A DNA stretch of 62,961 nt from JANMDS01 sp031430575 (GTDB lineage: Bacteria; Pseudomonadota; Gammaproteobacteria; Burkholderiales; Casimicrobiaceae), in assembly GCA_031430575.1 (NCBI GenBank), contig JANPBT010000020.1:1-62961 (forward strand), read 5' to 3'. The notes under the pieces were generated by a model. That model saw only the letters and a program-made list of their open reading frames with translations, ran no database searches and was not told where the DNA came from. A program made the translations under genes and the position numbers. This document shows, piece after piece, positions 1 to 8,757 of this stretch (position 1 is the first letter of the stretch; every line of letters starts with the position of its first letter).

Positions 1-74
1 CTTCCCAACGCCATTGCCTGCGCCTTGAACTCAGCGGTATACCGCCGATTCGCTATCCCTTTTTTCCTTGCCAT
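1..74 (-). CDS. IS3-type transposase OrfA, N-terminal fragment at window edge
   Basis: Reading the minus strand from an ATG at 74 gives 24 codons starting MARKKGIANRRYTAEFKAQA, the typical helix-turn-helix start of an IS3/IS3-like OrfA protein that binds the element's ends. The rest of the gene lies outside the window. About 65 bases upstream (75-140) are shared with the upstream region of the decayed OrfA copy at 1965-2340, ending at a shared stretch around GGCAGGATCA that is probably the outer end of the insertion sequence. Reading frame and family are clear from sequence; whether the rest is intact cannot be seen. Confidence 0.6.
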   Translation of the reverse strand, partial: MARKKGIANRRYTAEFKAQAMALG

Positions 75-154
75 CTTCTATATTCCTTTCATACCCAAAA
101 TTATCCAACATTTGGTGTACGTGGAATCGGGGCAGGATCAACCCAATCTTGATC

Positions 155-174
155 AAATCTGCGCCGCAGGTATA
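155..174 (+). repeat. Palindromic element, forward copy
   Basis: Core at 159-169 with full flanks (AAAT before, GTATA after). It lies about 18 bases outside the presumed IS end at 131-140. Confidence 0.85.
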
Positions 175-247
175 GGGGAAAAGTTTTCGTTTATGGGTGA
201 GAATATAAATTGAGAGCACATTGTTGCGTTTTATGGGGCGCTCGAAC

Positions 248-476
248 CTACTTCGAATCACACTCCGCAATGACTATTTCTCGGACGACTCTAGCTTTTA
301 CGAAATGATCCAATTTGTGGGTCATGATCCACCATGTTGCCGCGTCTATGAGTAGCACCGGATCATCATTTTTATTGGAAAAAAAATGCATAAAACGATA
401 CTCCAACATCCTCGCCTTTTTTCTCTATTTTTTCATTGCAAATCGCAATGATCTTCTGCCGTAGGCTTACGTTCAT
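248..476 (-). pseudogene. Small hypothetical ORF, frameshifted at an A/T homopolymer
   Basis: From the ATG at 476 the minus strand encodes MNVSLRQKIIAICNEKIEKK and then hits a stop just after a run of eight T (plus strand A at 379-386). If one T is removed the frame continues through LLIDAATWWIMTHKLDHF to a TAG at 248-250, giving a protein of about 75 residues. The two halves read as one plausible, mostly helical protein, so either the gene is broken, the homopolymer is miscalled, or slippage restores the frame. It follows the antiporter gene on the same strand after 14 bases and could be its operon partner. I do not recognise the family. Confidence 0.4.
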
Positions 477-490
477 GGCGTGAAATTCGT

Positions 491-1690
491 TTACGCGTCA
501 CGCGCAATTAGCGCGCGCAATCGCGCAAGCTTTGGCGCAACGATAGGCACGGTAAGCATGGTACTGGCTATGGCCATCAGCAGCAGTGCGGTGAAAGCAT
601 CGTTGCTGATGATTTTTTTATCTAGCAAGATATTGATAAATATAATCATGATAAGTGCTTTAGTTTGTAATAGCCAACCAACTATGGAAGCTTCGCCCTT
701 TTGCCAGCCCAACACTTTCCCCGCGATGTGCACGCCCGCGAGCTTGCCGACTACCGACGCAAGTAGCAATATCGCTGCGACGGCAAATACCATCACGCCG
801 CCAACCGCCCAATTTGTTTTCAGGCCCGTACTCAAAAAGAAAACCGGCATCGCAATCAGCAACACATGGTGGCGCAACATGTCGAGCTTTTCTTGATCAA
901 ACCATCTGTGCTCCATCACCGCCCCGCAAAGAAACGCTCCCACCATGTAGTGCAGGCCGGTCCAATCAGCCGCCAAGCTCACCGCCGCGAGCCAAATCAG
1001 ACTGACGTACCAACGATCTGGTTGCGCGAGCCGCTTCATCAGTGCTCGAAATGCGATCGCCGCTACGATGAAACCAAATAGAAAACCAATTTGCCGAATT
1101 ACGCGCGTCCAGTCGAGTAATATAAGTGCGAGCACACCCCAGATGGCGATATCGTCTAGGCTCGCATAGCGCAGAATGCGCTGGCCAAGCGGCGCACGCA
1201 AAATTACCAGCTTTTCCATGAGCAAAATCAAGATCGGCAGCGCAGTCACCGCGCACGCCATTCCGATACCGAGTGCAAATTGCCAGTGCGTTGCCCGCGA
1301 TCCGACGAGACCATCAAATTGTAAAAGCCCGACCGCGACGAGACCGCCCAGCATCAGCGGCATGCCCAACGCCAATCCTGCCGTTATCGTGCTCTCGCGC
1401 CGATTGCGCCATGCGTTTTCTAAGTCAAGCTCGATACCTGCAATCATGACGAACAGCATCACTGCCCACCACGCAATTCCGTTTAGCGTTTGGATTACAT
1501 CGGGATTAAACACAAAGCCGTATATCTGCGGCGCAATTTTGCCCAACACACCGGGGCCTAAGAGAATGCCAGCGATAATCTGCACGACCACCAGCGGTGC
1601 GAAGTAATCCGTACGGCCGATCCGCCAGATGAAATACGGCAGTGAGAAGATCACCAGCATCGCGATTAGAAAAATTTCGGTGGTACTCAT
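491..1690 (-). CDS. CPA2-family cation:proton antiporter (Kef-type membrane domain)
   Basis: The 399-residue product is almost entirely hydrophobic, with about 11-13 membrane segments and no C-terminal TrkA-N domain. Near the start it carries GILLGPGVLGK, the glycine-rich motif of the first conserved helix pair in CPA2 exchangers, then an acidic helix MIAGIELDLE matching the usual position of the ion-binding region. Such proteins exchange K+ or Na+ for H+ across the inner membrane. It starts at ATG 1690. The gene sits between two inverted OrfA remnants (1-74 and 1965-2340), so it may have been carried or boxed in by insertion sequences. Exact ion specificity cannot be read from the sequence. 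Confidence 0.8.
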   Translation of the reverse strand: MSTTEIFLIAMLVIFSLPYFIWRIGRTDYFAPLVVVQIIAGILLGPGVLGKIAPQIYGFVFNPDVIQTLNGIAWWAVMLFVMIAGIELDLENAWRNRRESTITAGLALGMPLMLGGLVAVGLLQFDGLVGSRATHWQFALGIGMACAVTALPILILLMEKLVILRAPLGQRILRYASLDDIAIWGVLALILLDWTRVIRQIGFLFGFIVAAIAFRALMKRLAQPDRWYVSLIWLAAVSLAADWTGLHYMVGAFLCGAVMEHRWFDQEKLDMLRHHVLLIAMPVFFLSTGLKTNWAVGGVMVFAVAAILLLASVVGKLAGVHIAGKVLGWQKGEASIVGWLLQTKALIMIIFINILLDKKIISNDAFTALLLMAIASTMLTVPIVAPKLARLRALIARDA

Positions 1691-1857
1691 AAAAAATGCG
1701 TTCGGTTAGAGAAAAGTCGACAGTCGGATTTTATCGATAGGCTCGCGGTGCTCTGAGCAAATGACACGGCCTTTGCGATTGACGCAGGATTCGCCACTTC
1801 AACGCATCATCATGTTCGTCGATTTGCCGCTCGATACGCCTCGATGCTCTGATCGTC
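1691..1857. other. Intergenic stretch with coding-like remnants
   Basis: No intact gene. The minus strand reads as fragments in two frames (for example IDDQSIEAYRAANRRT, then RVICSEHREPIDKIRLS), suggesting the end of a decayed gene of unknown family upstream of the antiporter. Confidence 0.3.
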
Positions 1858-1877
1858 AATACCTGCGGCGCAGAATC
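1858..1877 (-). repeat. Palindromic element, reverse copy
   Basis: Core at 1863-1873, AATAC before and AATC after. It lies 27 bases outside the presumed IS end at 1901, mirroring the copy at 155-174 beside the other OrfA. Confidence 0.85.
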
Positions 1878-1964
1878 GGTGATTTTTGAGAAATATCTCA
1901 TGATCCTGCCGCGATTCCACGTACAACAAATCTTTGATAATTGGGTATGAAATGAAATAGGAAA

Positions 1965-2340
1965 ATGGAAAGAAGAAAAGGGGTAAAGAATAGGCGGTAT
2001 GCGCCAGAGTAAAAGGCACAGGCGCTCGCGCTGGCCAAGGAGATCGCGGGTAACGAAGCGGCCATGTGCTTGGACATGCCGGAGTCGAGTCTGTAAGATT
2101 GGATGAACGCACAGGCCAGCAACAAAGCAGCGCAAGGCAAAGCGGTTGCGGGTGAGCCAAGCGCGAAGTCAACGCTGCAAAGCCAAAGCGCCTAGGTACG
2201 ACCCGTACGCAGCGCGATTGGTCAAGCCTTAGCCGCTGAAAAAGTCAAGAATGACGAGCTCGCGCGTCAGATCGCTGATTTGCAATCGGATTTGGCTATC
2301 TAAAAAAGCGGCGGCGTACTTCGCCACCGAATCGAAGTGA
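1965..2340 (+). pseudogene. Degenerate IS3-type transposase OrfA
   Basis: The plus strand from ATG 1965 reads MERRKGVKNRRYAPE, stop, KAQALALAKEIAGNEAAM, then DMPESSL, stop, DWMNAQASNKAAQGKAV. After further stops and a frameshift it reads KKAAAYFATESK before TGA at 2338-2340. This is the classical IS3-family OrfA architecture (helix-turn-helix, leucine-zipper-like middle, KKAAAYFA end) broken by at least four stops and one frameshift. No OrfB integrase follows: the TonB receptor gene ends 12 bases downstream on the other strand. The leader 1901-1964 matches that of the OrfA at the left window edge in inverted orientation. Confidence 0.75.
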
Positions 2341-2352
2341 AGTGGCTGCTGA

Positions 2353-4419
2353 CTAAATCTGCCACCTGAGCCCGAGGCGAAACGTACGTCCTTCCGCAGG
2401 ATGAATATGCCGATCCTCGACCGCGTTTGATTCCCCCGGAAGTTTCGATGCATAGAAGTATTCAATGTCATTTGCCTTGCGGTTCAGCGCGTTGAATACA
2501 TCGGCACTAATTTCAAATTTCGGCGTGAGCGCATAGATTGCCTTTACGTTCATGAGTGTAGACGACGCGCTTCGCACGCTGTCATCCTCGACCAAACTGC
2601 GGGGTCCGAAATAGCGCAGGCGGGCGCCGAGCGTGAGCGGTCCGCGCTCATAACTACCGGATAGTGATGCAGTGCGGGTAATCGCGCCTGGTACGAATAA
2701 TCCAATCCCATCGGGATCATCGCGAAAGCGGGCGCGTGACCAAGCGACATCAACATCCATCGTCACGCCTTTGTGCGGCGACCAGTAGGTTGCCCATTCA
2801 ATTCCCGTGCGCTGACTCGCCCTGCTTGCCTCGGTCGTTCCGGCATCGCCGATGTACACCAACTCCGATGCTGAGCGCAACCCCCAGATCGAAACGGAGG
2901 TCTGTAGTGAAGGCACGATGCGCGTGCGTAGCCCGATTTCAGCGCCTCGCGTTCGCACAAGTGGCGTTACAGGAACAATGCTTCCGCCGAAATTTTCTGT
3001 ATCGCGAAAATCAACATTGCGCATCGTCGTCAGCCCCCGCGCATCATTGCTGTGCAGTCCATGCCCAGCATTGAGAAAGAGTGCCGTCTCCTTCCATGGT
3101 TCAAATGTGAACGAAAGCTTAGGCAACAAGATAGTACTTTTTGCGTGTCCGCTATTTTCGACGGCATCTGAAATCACCTTTGCCTGCAGATGCTCCAAAC
3201 GAATGCCTGCGTTCATCCGCGCCCAAGGTTTCAGCATGAGCGACGCAGACGCAAATGCACTGGCGTTCGTCTCCGTCACACGATCTTCCCGAATGGTTGC
3301 GATGGTCAACCTTGCTTGGGTGGTGCGTAGCCCTACCGGCGCAAGCCGATCTTGTCGCAGATAAACGCCGTAGCTCACCTCTGCGGGCTGCGCGTTCCAG
3401 TTAAAAAAGTCGGTGTGAATACCATGTATGCCTACGACTCGCCTGCGCTCCGATTGGGCAAATTGATCGCCGTTCCCAGGGTTATCCAATGCATAGGTAA
3501 AGTTGGAAAACAAGTCTAACGCAGAGCTCACTGCATACGCGCTGACCTGAGTAGTCGAGGCCACACTGGTTTTCGTCCATTGCCCGCTCACACTCGCGCG
3601 TCGCGTTGTGCCGCCGTCGGTGGCATCTAGCGAACCGAATCGCTGAACTGCGCCCGCGTCAATCGCGCGCTGTGGAATCTGGTCAGTCGCCGTCCATCGC
3701 GCCGCGTACGCGCTACCTGAAACCTTAAATTCGTGTTCACCCGTTTTCCAACTGTACTGCAGTACGCTGTTGCGTTTCTGGAATTGCTCCGGTACGATCC
3801 ACGGGCCGTTGGCGTGCTGGAGTTCGAGCGCGGCCAATAGCGTGCCGTCGCCAAATTGTGTAGATCCGCCAGCGACAGTTCTAGCGAAACGGTTTGATCC
3901 AAGTTCCGACGATATAAACGGAGTATCGAATTTCGTTTTGGTTTCCATTCGTACGCTGCCTGCTGATGAAAAATTACCATCGTCTGCCGCGTATGGGCCT
4001 TTGCGGTACGTGATTTTTTGAATTAACTCTGGGATTACGAAGTTCAAATCTGTATAGCCTTGCCCGTGCGCGTGAGAAGACATATTGAGTGGAACACCAT
4101 TTAAAAATACTGCGCCATCGGTGCCGTGATCTAAATTAAAACCGCGTAAAAAATATTGGTTTGCCTTGCCGTCACCAGAATGTTGCGTGGCGATGTAACC
4201 TGGCACAACTTCCAGCAATTCACCCGGACGCAAAAGCGGTCGGGCACGCAACTGCTCGGCCGATACTGTGCCCTCTGTAGCTGAATCACTCGCCACAAAA
4301 ATACCAGAAACTACGCCAGGTACGATAATTTTTTCAATCTCTTGGGCGCCACCAGCGAGTGCAGCTGCATTTAAGCCAATAAAAAAATACGGTACAAATT
4401 TTGTGAACAGAAACTTCAT
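2353..4419 (-). CDS. TonB-dependent outer-membrane receptor
   Basis: The product imports an unknown ligand (siderophore, cofactor or sugar) across the outer membrane with TonB energy. I place the start at ATG 4419, giving 688 residues with a signal peptide MKFLFTKFVPYFFIGLNAAA; the open frame extends 28 codons further upstream but that part does not look like signal sequence. A plug domain follows, with LLRPGELLEVVPGYIATQHS, the FLRGFNLDHGTDGAVFLNG strand and a YRKGPY turn, then a beta-barrel of about 500 residues ending FRLGLRWQI. EKIIVPGV after the signal may serve as a TonB box. No riboswitch or Fur-like site was recognised upstream. The gene is flanked by a dead transposase and a dead exporter gene. 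Confidence 0.85.
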   Translation of the reverse strand: MKFLFTKFVPYFFIGLNAAALAGGAQEIEKIIVPGVVSGIFVASDSATEGTVSAEQLRARPLLRPGELLEVVPGYIATQHSGDGKANQYFLRGFNLDHGTDGAVFLNGVPLNMSSHAHGQGYTDLNFVIPELIQKITYRKGPYAADDGNFSSAGSVRMETKTKFDTPFISSELGSNRFARTVAGGSTQFGDGTLLAALELQHANGPWIVPEQFQKRNSVLQYSWKTGEHEFKVSGSAYAARWTATDQIPQRAIDAGAVQRFGSLDATDGGTTRRASVSGQWTKTSVASTTQVSAYAVSSALDLFSNFTYALDNPGNGDQFAQSERRRVVGIHGIHTDFFNWNAQPAEVSYGVYLRQDRLAPVGLRTTQARLTIATIREDRVTETNASAFASASLMLKPWARMNAGIRLEHLQAKVISDAVENSGHAKSTILLPKLSFTFEPWKETALFLNAGHGLHSNDARGLTTMRNVDFRDTENFGGSIVPVTPLVRTRGAEIGLRTRIVPSLQTSVSIWGLRSASELVYIGDAGTTEASRASQRTGIEWATYWSPHKGVTMDVDVAWSRARFRDDPDGIGLFVPGAITRTASLSGSYERGPLTLGARLRYFGPRSLVEDDSVRSASSTLMNVKAIYALTPKFEISADVFNALNRKANDIEYFYASKLPGESNAVEDRHIHPAEGRTFRLGLRWQI

Positions 4420-4826
4420 CGAATTGATGCACCGACTGCTTCGGCGTAATTTTGTGGAATATCCAATGTACGAAAACAGTTTTGAATTGGTTTTGTAGGT
4501 CAAAGTTTCGCTACCAATTTTTTACAATCAAATTAACGTACGACGCGACCTACGCTATATCGCGGTACGCGTAGCATCGGAGCCGGTAGCGTGATCGCTA
4601 ACGAGAGTTCGGTACAAAAGGCGCTAATCGGTAGCTAGCCGCATCACGTACGCGCATGATGCACGTTTCTACTTCCACGGTATTGGTGGAGGGAGTTACC
4701 GCTGAAAAGAACACGACATTCATTCTTTTACTTACGCTATGGCTGCGCAAATCCATTCACCGAGGTAATTCATTTAACGCAGCTCGCACCTTGTAGCCCG
4801 ACAATTCCGCCAACCTGCGCGCGAAG
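4420..4826. other. Intergenic stretch, no gene seen
   Basis: AT-rich near the receptor start, then mixed sequence. I looked for a cobalamin-type riboswitch, strong promoter boxes and reading frames and saw none that I can support. Confidence 0.4.
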
Positions 4827-5486
4827 CTAGACCGCACCTGCAGCACCCATCTTGGAGTGGATTTCTGCCGTTGCAGCGAGCACAAGCCGCAGGCCAATCC
4901 CTGCGACTGCGGCGGCGTGGCGGGTCAGGGCATTTCGGCATCAGACGTACAAAATCCGAGCATCTGTCCTCGAGAACGATGAGGCAAGAAGCGCATGCTA
5001 GAGCCGAGCATTGGCAAATACGAGCGACATTGCGGCCGCGGGCGTCGTGAACGACGGCTCTTTGGGCGACACGATCACAAAAATGCTACCGAAGAAGAGG
5101 ACTGACTGTGGATTCAGGACGCTGGTAAGAAAGCCAAGTCTGAAGGCTGCCCATGGAGTGAGATCTGAAGCAAGCGCAACAAATGTAGAGGTGGTGTTTC
5201 GCCCAAGCGAAGCGCGATGTTGCAGAGATAGATTCATCCTGCGAACTGTGGGCCAAGTCGCAATTGTGGTGACGCGACAAAACAGCATTAACACCAGAGA
5301 AGTGCGCATAGAGCCCATAAAGCTGCAACAGCACCAATGCCTAAGTCGGCGTAAAGCGCACGCCGACCAACTCCTCCCGCTGTACGCCGAGAAACGAGAA
5401 GTACATTGATACTAAGTGTGACAAGCACCAAATAGTGCAAAAGCACGATTGACAGGATCGAAGAAACAATTCCAGAGATCTATCAT
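4827..5486 (-). pseudogene. Decayed LysE/RhtB-family amino-acid exporter
   Basis: In shifting frames the minus strand spells a LysE translocator: LLHYLVLVTLS, NVLLVSRRTAGGVGRRALYA and LGIGAVAALWALCALLW. It then gives PQLRLGPQFAG, IYLCNIALRLGE, AAFRLGFLTSVLNPQSVLFF and VFANA, and finally LTRHAAAVAGIGLRLVLA near 4850-4930. These are the usual membrane segments of a roughly 210-residue exporter, including the family hallmark GFLTSVLNP. At least three internal stops and several frame changes separate them, so no functional protein can be made. The nominal start is ATG 5486 and the last in-frame stop is at 4827-4829. Confidence 0.7.
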
Positions 5487-5603
5487 CTTTAACGCGCGGG
5501 TAAGTTAAAACGCTATCCCGTCAAAGCTCACCCGCTAACGCAGCAATTCACATGCATTCGACGTTCGATTGGGTGGTTGGCTGCTTTTTATTACCACCGC
5601 ACG

Positions 5604-7070
5604 CTAAAACCGTTCCAAACCCTCAAATTTCCCCGCTGCCATCGAACTAATATGCATCCCGCCATATTCCGCGCAACGGTGCAGCGTAGGTATGCATTTG
5701 TTGGGGTTCATCACTCCCGCTTCATCCCATGCGCGCTTTACGCCTTGAAATGCGCCTAACTCTTTCGGCGAAAATTGGCTGCACATCTGGTTTATTTTTT
5801 CGATACCTACGCCATGCTCGCCGGTGATCGTGCCGCCAACTTTTACGCAGAGCTCTAATATTTCTGCTCCGAAATGTTCGGTTTTCTCGCTCTCGCCAGG
5901 AATGTTGGCATCGTACAAAATGAGTGGGTGCAAATTACCGTCACCGGCATGGAAAACGTTTGCGCAGCGCAGGCCGTATTTTTCGCTCAGCGCTTCGATT
6001 CCGCGTAAAACGATGGGCAAGGCTTTACGTGGAATGGTGCCGTCCATGCAATAGTAATCGGGTGAGATGCGGCCAACGGCAGGAAAGGCATTTTTACGCC
6101 CGCTCCAGTAGCGCAGGCGCTCGGCTTCGTTGGTCGAGAGTTTTACCGACGATGCGCCGTTTGCGCGCAGCACTTCATCGATGCGAGCCATTTCTTCTTT
6201 TACTTCTTCTGGCGTGCCGTCGGACTCGACTAGCAATATCGCCGCGGCTTCTAAATCGTAGCCAGCGTGTACGAAACTCTCTACGGCTTCAGTCGCCATT
6301 TTGTCTTGCATTTCCATGCCGCCGGGGATGATGCCTGCGGCAATCACCGCGCCGACCGCTGCGCCCGCTTGCTCTACGCTTGCAAACGATGCCATTGCCA
6401 CTTGCGCGAGCTGGGGCTTGGGCGTGAGCTTCACCGTGACTTCCGTTACGATGCCGAGCAAGCCTTCGCTGCCCACGAAGCAAGCGAGCAAATCGTAGCC
6501 CGGCGCGTCGAGCGCGTCGCCACCGATCTCAACCACATCGCCGGTGGAAAGGACAACGCGCACGCGACGAACGTTGTGCACGGTCAAGCCATATTTCAAG
6601 CAATGCACGCCGCCGGAATTTTCGGCCACGTTGCCTCCGATTGAGCAGGCGATTTGCGAAGAGGGATCGGGCGCGTAATACAAACCCAAGTGCGCAACGG
6701 CTTCGCTTACTGCCAAGTTGCGCACGCCAGGCTGCACAATCGCAGTGGCAGTTTTTTCATCGATGCTCACGATGCGATTAAGCTTCGCGGTAGAAAGCAC
6801 AATGCCTTGCTTCATGGGCACTGCGCCGCCAGAAAGCCCGGTGCCCGCGCCACGGGGAACGATGGGCACGTCGAAGCGACGGCAGATATTGATGATCTCA
6901 ATAATCTGCGACTCAGTGGTGGGCAAGCACACGGCCAGCGGCTGCTCGCGAAACATAGTGAGCCCATCGCATTCGTAGGGCTTAGTATCCTCCGACGAGA
7001 TGAGCAGCGCATCGGCAGGAAGCGCGGTGGCGAGCGATTCAAAAAGTGAGGCTGCATTCATATCGAACAA
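5604..7070 (-). CDS. glcD: Glycolate oxidase FAD-binding subunit GlcD
   Basis: This 488-residue flavoprotein oxidises glycolate (or a related 2-hydroxy acid) to glyoxylate. The N-terminal FAD_binding_4 domain shows VPIVPRGAGTGLSGGAVP, where the FAD pyrophosphate binds, and SIGGNVAENSGGVHCLKYG. The C-terminal FAD-oxidase domain contains NVFHAGDGNLHPLI and ends with GTITGEHGVGIEK, both typical of GlcD. Length matches the family. No glcE or glcF lies beside it, so the partner subunits must be elsewhere or the enzyme works alone. It is divergent to the TRAP/apionate operon. If the RuBisCO-like enzyme there releases glycolate, GlcD would consume that product. Confidence 0.85.
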   Translation of the reverse strand: MFDMNAASLFESLATALPADALLISSEDTKPYECDGLTMFREQPLAVCLPTTESQIIEIINICRRFDVPIVPRGAGTGLSGGAVPMKQGIVLSTAKLNRIVSIDEKTATAIVQPGVRNLAVSEAVAHLGLYYAPDPSSQIACSIGGNVAENSGGVHCLKYGLTVHNVRRVRVVLSTGDVVEIGGDALDAPGYDLLACFVGSEGLLGIVTEVTVKLTPKPQLAQVAMASFASVEQAGAAVGAVIAAGIIPGGMEMQDKMATEAVESFVHAGYDLEAAAILLVESDGTPEEVKEEMARIDEVLRANGASSVKLSTNEAERLRYWSGRKNAFPAVGRISPDYYCMDGTIPRKALPIVLRGIEALSEKYGLRCANVFHAGDGNLHPLILYDANIPGESEKTEHFGAEILELCVKVGGTITGEHGVGIEKINQMCSQFSPKELGAFQGVKRAWDEAGVMNPNKCIPTLHRCAEYGGMHISSMAAGKFEGLERF

Positions 7071-7238
7071 AACGCCGTAGAAAGTTCAAGTTCGCGCGCT
7101 GTTCGCACGATTGCTAGATTCGAGTTTAGTCGTATCACGACGGCAAAGGTGTAATTGCAATCAAAACGGTTCATCAGGTAAACCCGTAGCAACCGAACGC
7201 CGCCCGATTAGGCTATTATCGCGCCACAGTTAAATCAC

Positions 7239-7243
7239 GGAGG
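7239..7243 (+). promoter_or_regulatory. Ribosome-binding site of dctP
   Basis: GGAGG lies four bases before ATG 7248 and fixes the start. The 177-base divergent gap to glcD has a TATTAT hexamer near 7214 that could be a -10 box, but no convincing -35 partner. Confidence 0.6.
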
Positions 7244-7247
7244 ATTT

Positions 7248-8216
7248 ATGAAATTTAAGCTTTTGATGAGTCTCATAGGTGCACTTTCAATTGCCGCACC
7301 TGCAATCGCGCAAACGACACTGAAAATAGGTTACTCCGTCGTGCGTGATTCGCACTATGGCGTTGGCGCAAACGTTTTTTGTGAAGACATCGAGAAATCT
7401 ACCGCCGGACGCTATAAATGCCAGCACTTCCCTGCTTCGGCCTTGGGCGGTGAGCGCGAGATGATCGAGTCCGCGCAGCTTGGCACGATTGATTTAGTGA
7501 TGACGTCAACCGGCCCCGTTGGAAATTTCGTGCCTGAGACGAAGATCGTCGATATTCCCTTTTTGTTCCGTGACTATGCCCACGCGCGCACCACGCTAGA
7601 CGGCCCGATTGGTCAAGAAATTCTCACGAAATTCCCAGCGCGCGGTCTGCAAGCGATCGCATGGACTGAAAATGGCTTTCGCCACATGACGAACAACAAG
7701 CGGGCGATCAACAACGCGAACGATGCCAGCGGCCTGAAAATGCGCACGATGGAAAATAAGGTGCATATGGATGGCTACAAAACATTCGGTATTTTGCCAA
7801 CGCCAATGGCCTTCCCTGAAGTATTCGGCGCGCTTCAGCAAGGCGTGATCGACGGTCAAGAAAATCCGATTCCTGTAATCTTGGCATCGAAGTTTTCACA
7901 AGTGCAAAAGCATTTGTCGTTGACCGGGCATGTTTACTCGCCAGCCCTACTTTTAATGTCTGGTGTCGCTTATAAAAAACTATCGGACGCAGATAAAGTA
8001 GCCTTTACCGAAGCCGGCAAAAAAGCCGCAGTGGCGCAGCGCAAGAAGGTCAACGACGATGAAAATCGTGGCATTGCCCAATTGCGCTCTGAAGGCATGC
8101 AAGTCGTTGAAAAAGTGGATGGCGAAAGTTTCCGCAAAGCGGTCACCGCGGCGCAAGCTGGCTATGCAAAGGAATTCGGTGCTGACAAAATCGCCGCCAT
8201 TCAAGCTGTAAAGTAG
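7248..8216 (+). CDS. dctP: TRAP transporter solute-binding protein (DctP family)
   Basis: A 322-residue periplasmic protein that would capture an acidic sugar for import. A signal peptide MKFKLLMSLIGALSIAAPAI cleaved near AQT is followed by the DctP fold: LKIGYSVVRDSHYG, FPASALGGEREMIES and the segment LKMRTMENK, whose arginine normally grips the substrate carboxylate. FGALQQGVIDGQENP follows. It heads an operon with dctQ, dctM, apnO, a RuBisCO-like gene and oiaK. From context I infer D-apionate or a related branched or C4 sugar acid as ligand; the binding protein alone does not prove it. Confidence 0.9.
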   Translation: MKFKLLMSLIGALSIAAPAIAQTTLKIGYSVVRDSHYGVGANVFCEDIEKSTAGRYKCQHFPASALGGEREMIESAQLGTIDLVMTSTGPVGNFVPETKIVDIPFLFRDYAHARTTLDGPIGQEILTKFPARGLQAIAWTENGFRHMTNNKRAINNANDASGLKMRTMENKVHMDGYKTFGILPTPMAFPEVFGALQQGVIDGQENPIPVILASKFSQVQKHLSLTGHVYSPALLLMSGVAYKKLSDADKVAFTEAGKKAAVAQRKKVNDDENRGIAQLRSEGMQVVEKVDGESFRKAVTAAQAGYAKEFGADKIAAIQAVK

Positions 8217-8244
8217 GGGCAATCTGCATGCAGGAGCTTTGCTG

Positions 8245-8757
8245 ATGGACCGCTTTGAGCGGGTATTCATTTCGGTCAATCGTTGGGTTTTGATTGTGTT
8301 GCTGGCGGCGATGGCGATGATTATTTTCGCCAACGTCGGCTTGCGCTATCTCACGAGCCAATCTATTGAGTGGGCAGAAGAAGTTGCCCGGCATTTAATG
8401 ATTTGGGTGACCTTTCTTGGTGCGGGATTAGTGCTGCGCTATGGCGGGCATTTGGCAATCGATAATTTGCAAGATGCACTCCCCAATAAAATTGCTATAT
8501 TCCTGCGCGCTATCGTCGCACTTTTGCTTCTTGGTTTTTTCGGCTTCATGGTTTGGTACGGGTATTTGTACGTTCAACGCGCCCAATTTCAGGTCACCGC
8601 TGCGACACAAATCTCGTTTGCCTACATTTACGCCGCGATGCCCGTCGGCGGCGTGCTGCTGATCGTGCACTGGTTTCTCATCATGCGCGATTACCTTTCC
8701 GAGCGCAAATTCGCATCAGACGAACACTTTGACTCAACCGCGAGTGCCTCGCTATGA
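8245..8757 (+). CDS. dctQ: TRAP transporter small membrane subunit (DctQ)
   Basis: This 170-residue protein has four membrane segments and the DctQ signature FANVGLRYLTSQSIEWAEE followed by ARHLMIWVTFLGAG. It forms the inner-membrane permease with DctM. I use ATG 8245 because CAGGAG at 8231-8236 sits eight bases upstream; a TTG two codons earlier is less likely. The stop overlaps the dctM start by four bases (ATGA), so the two are translationally coupled. Confidence 0.88.
   Translation: MDRFERVFISVNRWVLIVLLAAMAMIIFANVGLRYLTSQSIEWAEEVARHLMIWVTFLGAGLVLRYGGHLAIDNLQDALPNKIAIFLRAIVALLLLGFFGFMVWYGYLYVQRAQFQVTAATQISFAYIYAAMPVGGVLLIVHWFLIMRDYLSERKFASDEHFDSTASASL

Noticed and set aside
4420..4826. 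Riboswitch upstream of the TonB receptor
   Set aside because: No cobalamin or other riboswitch consensus could be recognised.
5011..5409. 132-codon plus-strand open frame
   Set aside because: It is the antisense of the LysE pseudogene, whose family motifs on the minus strand explain the region.
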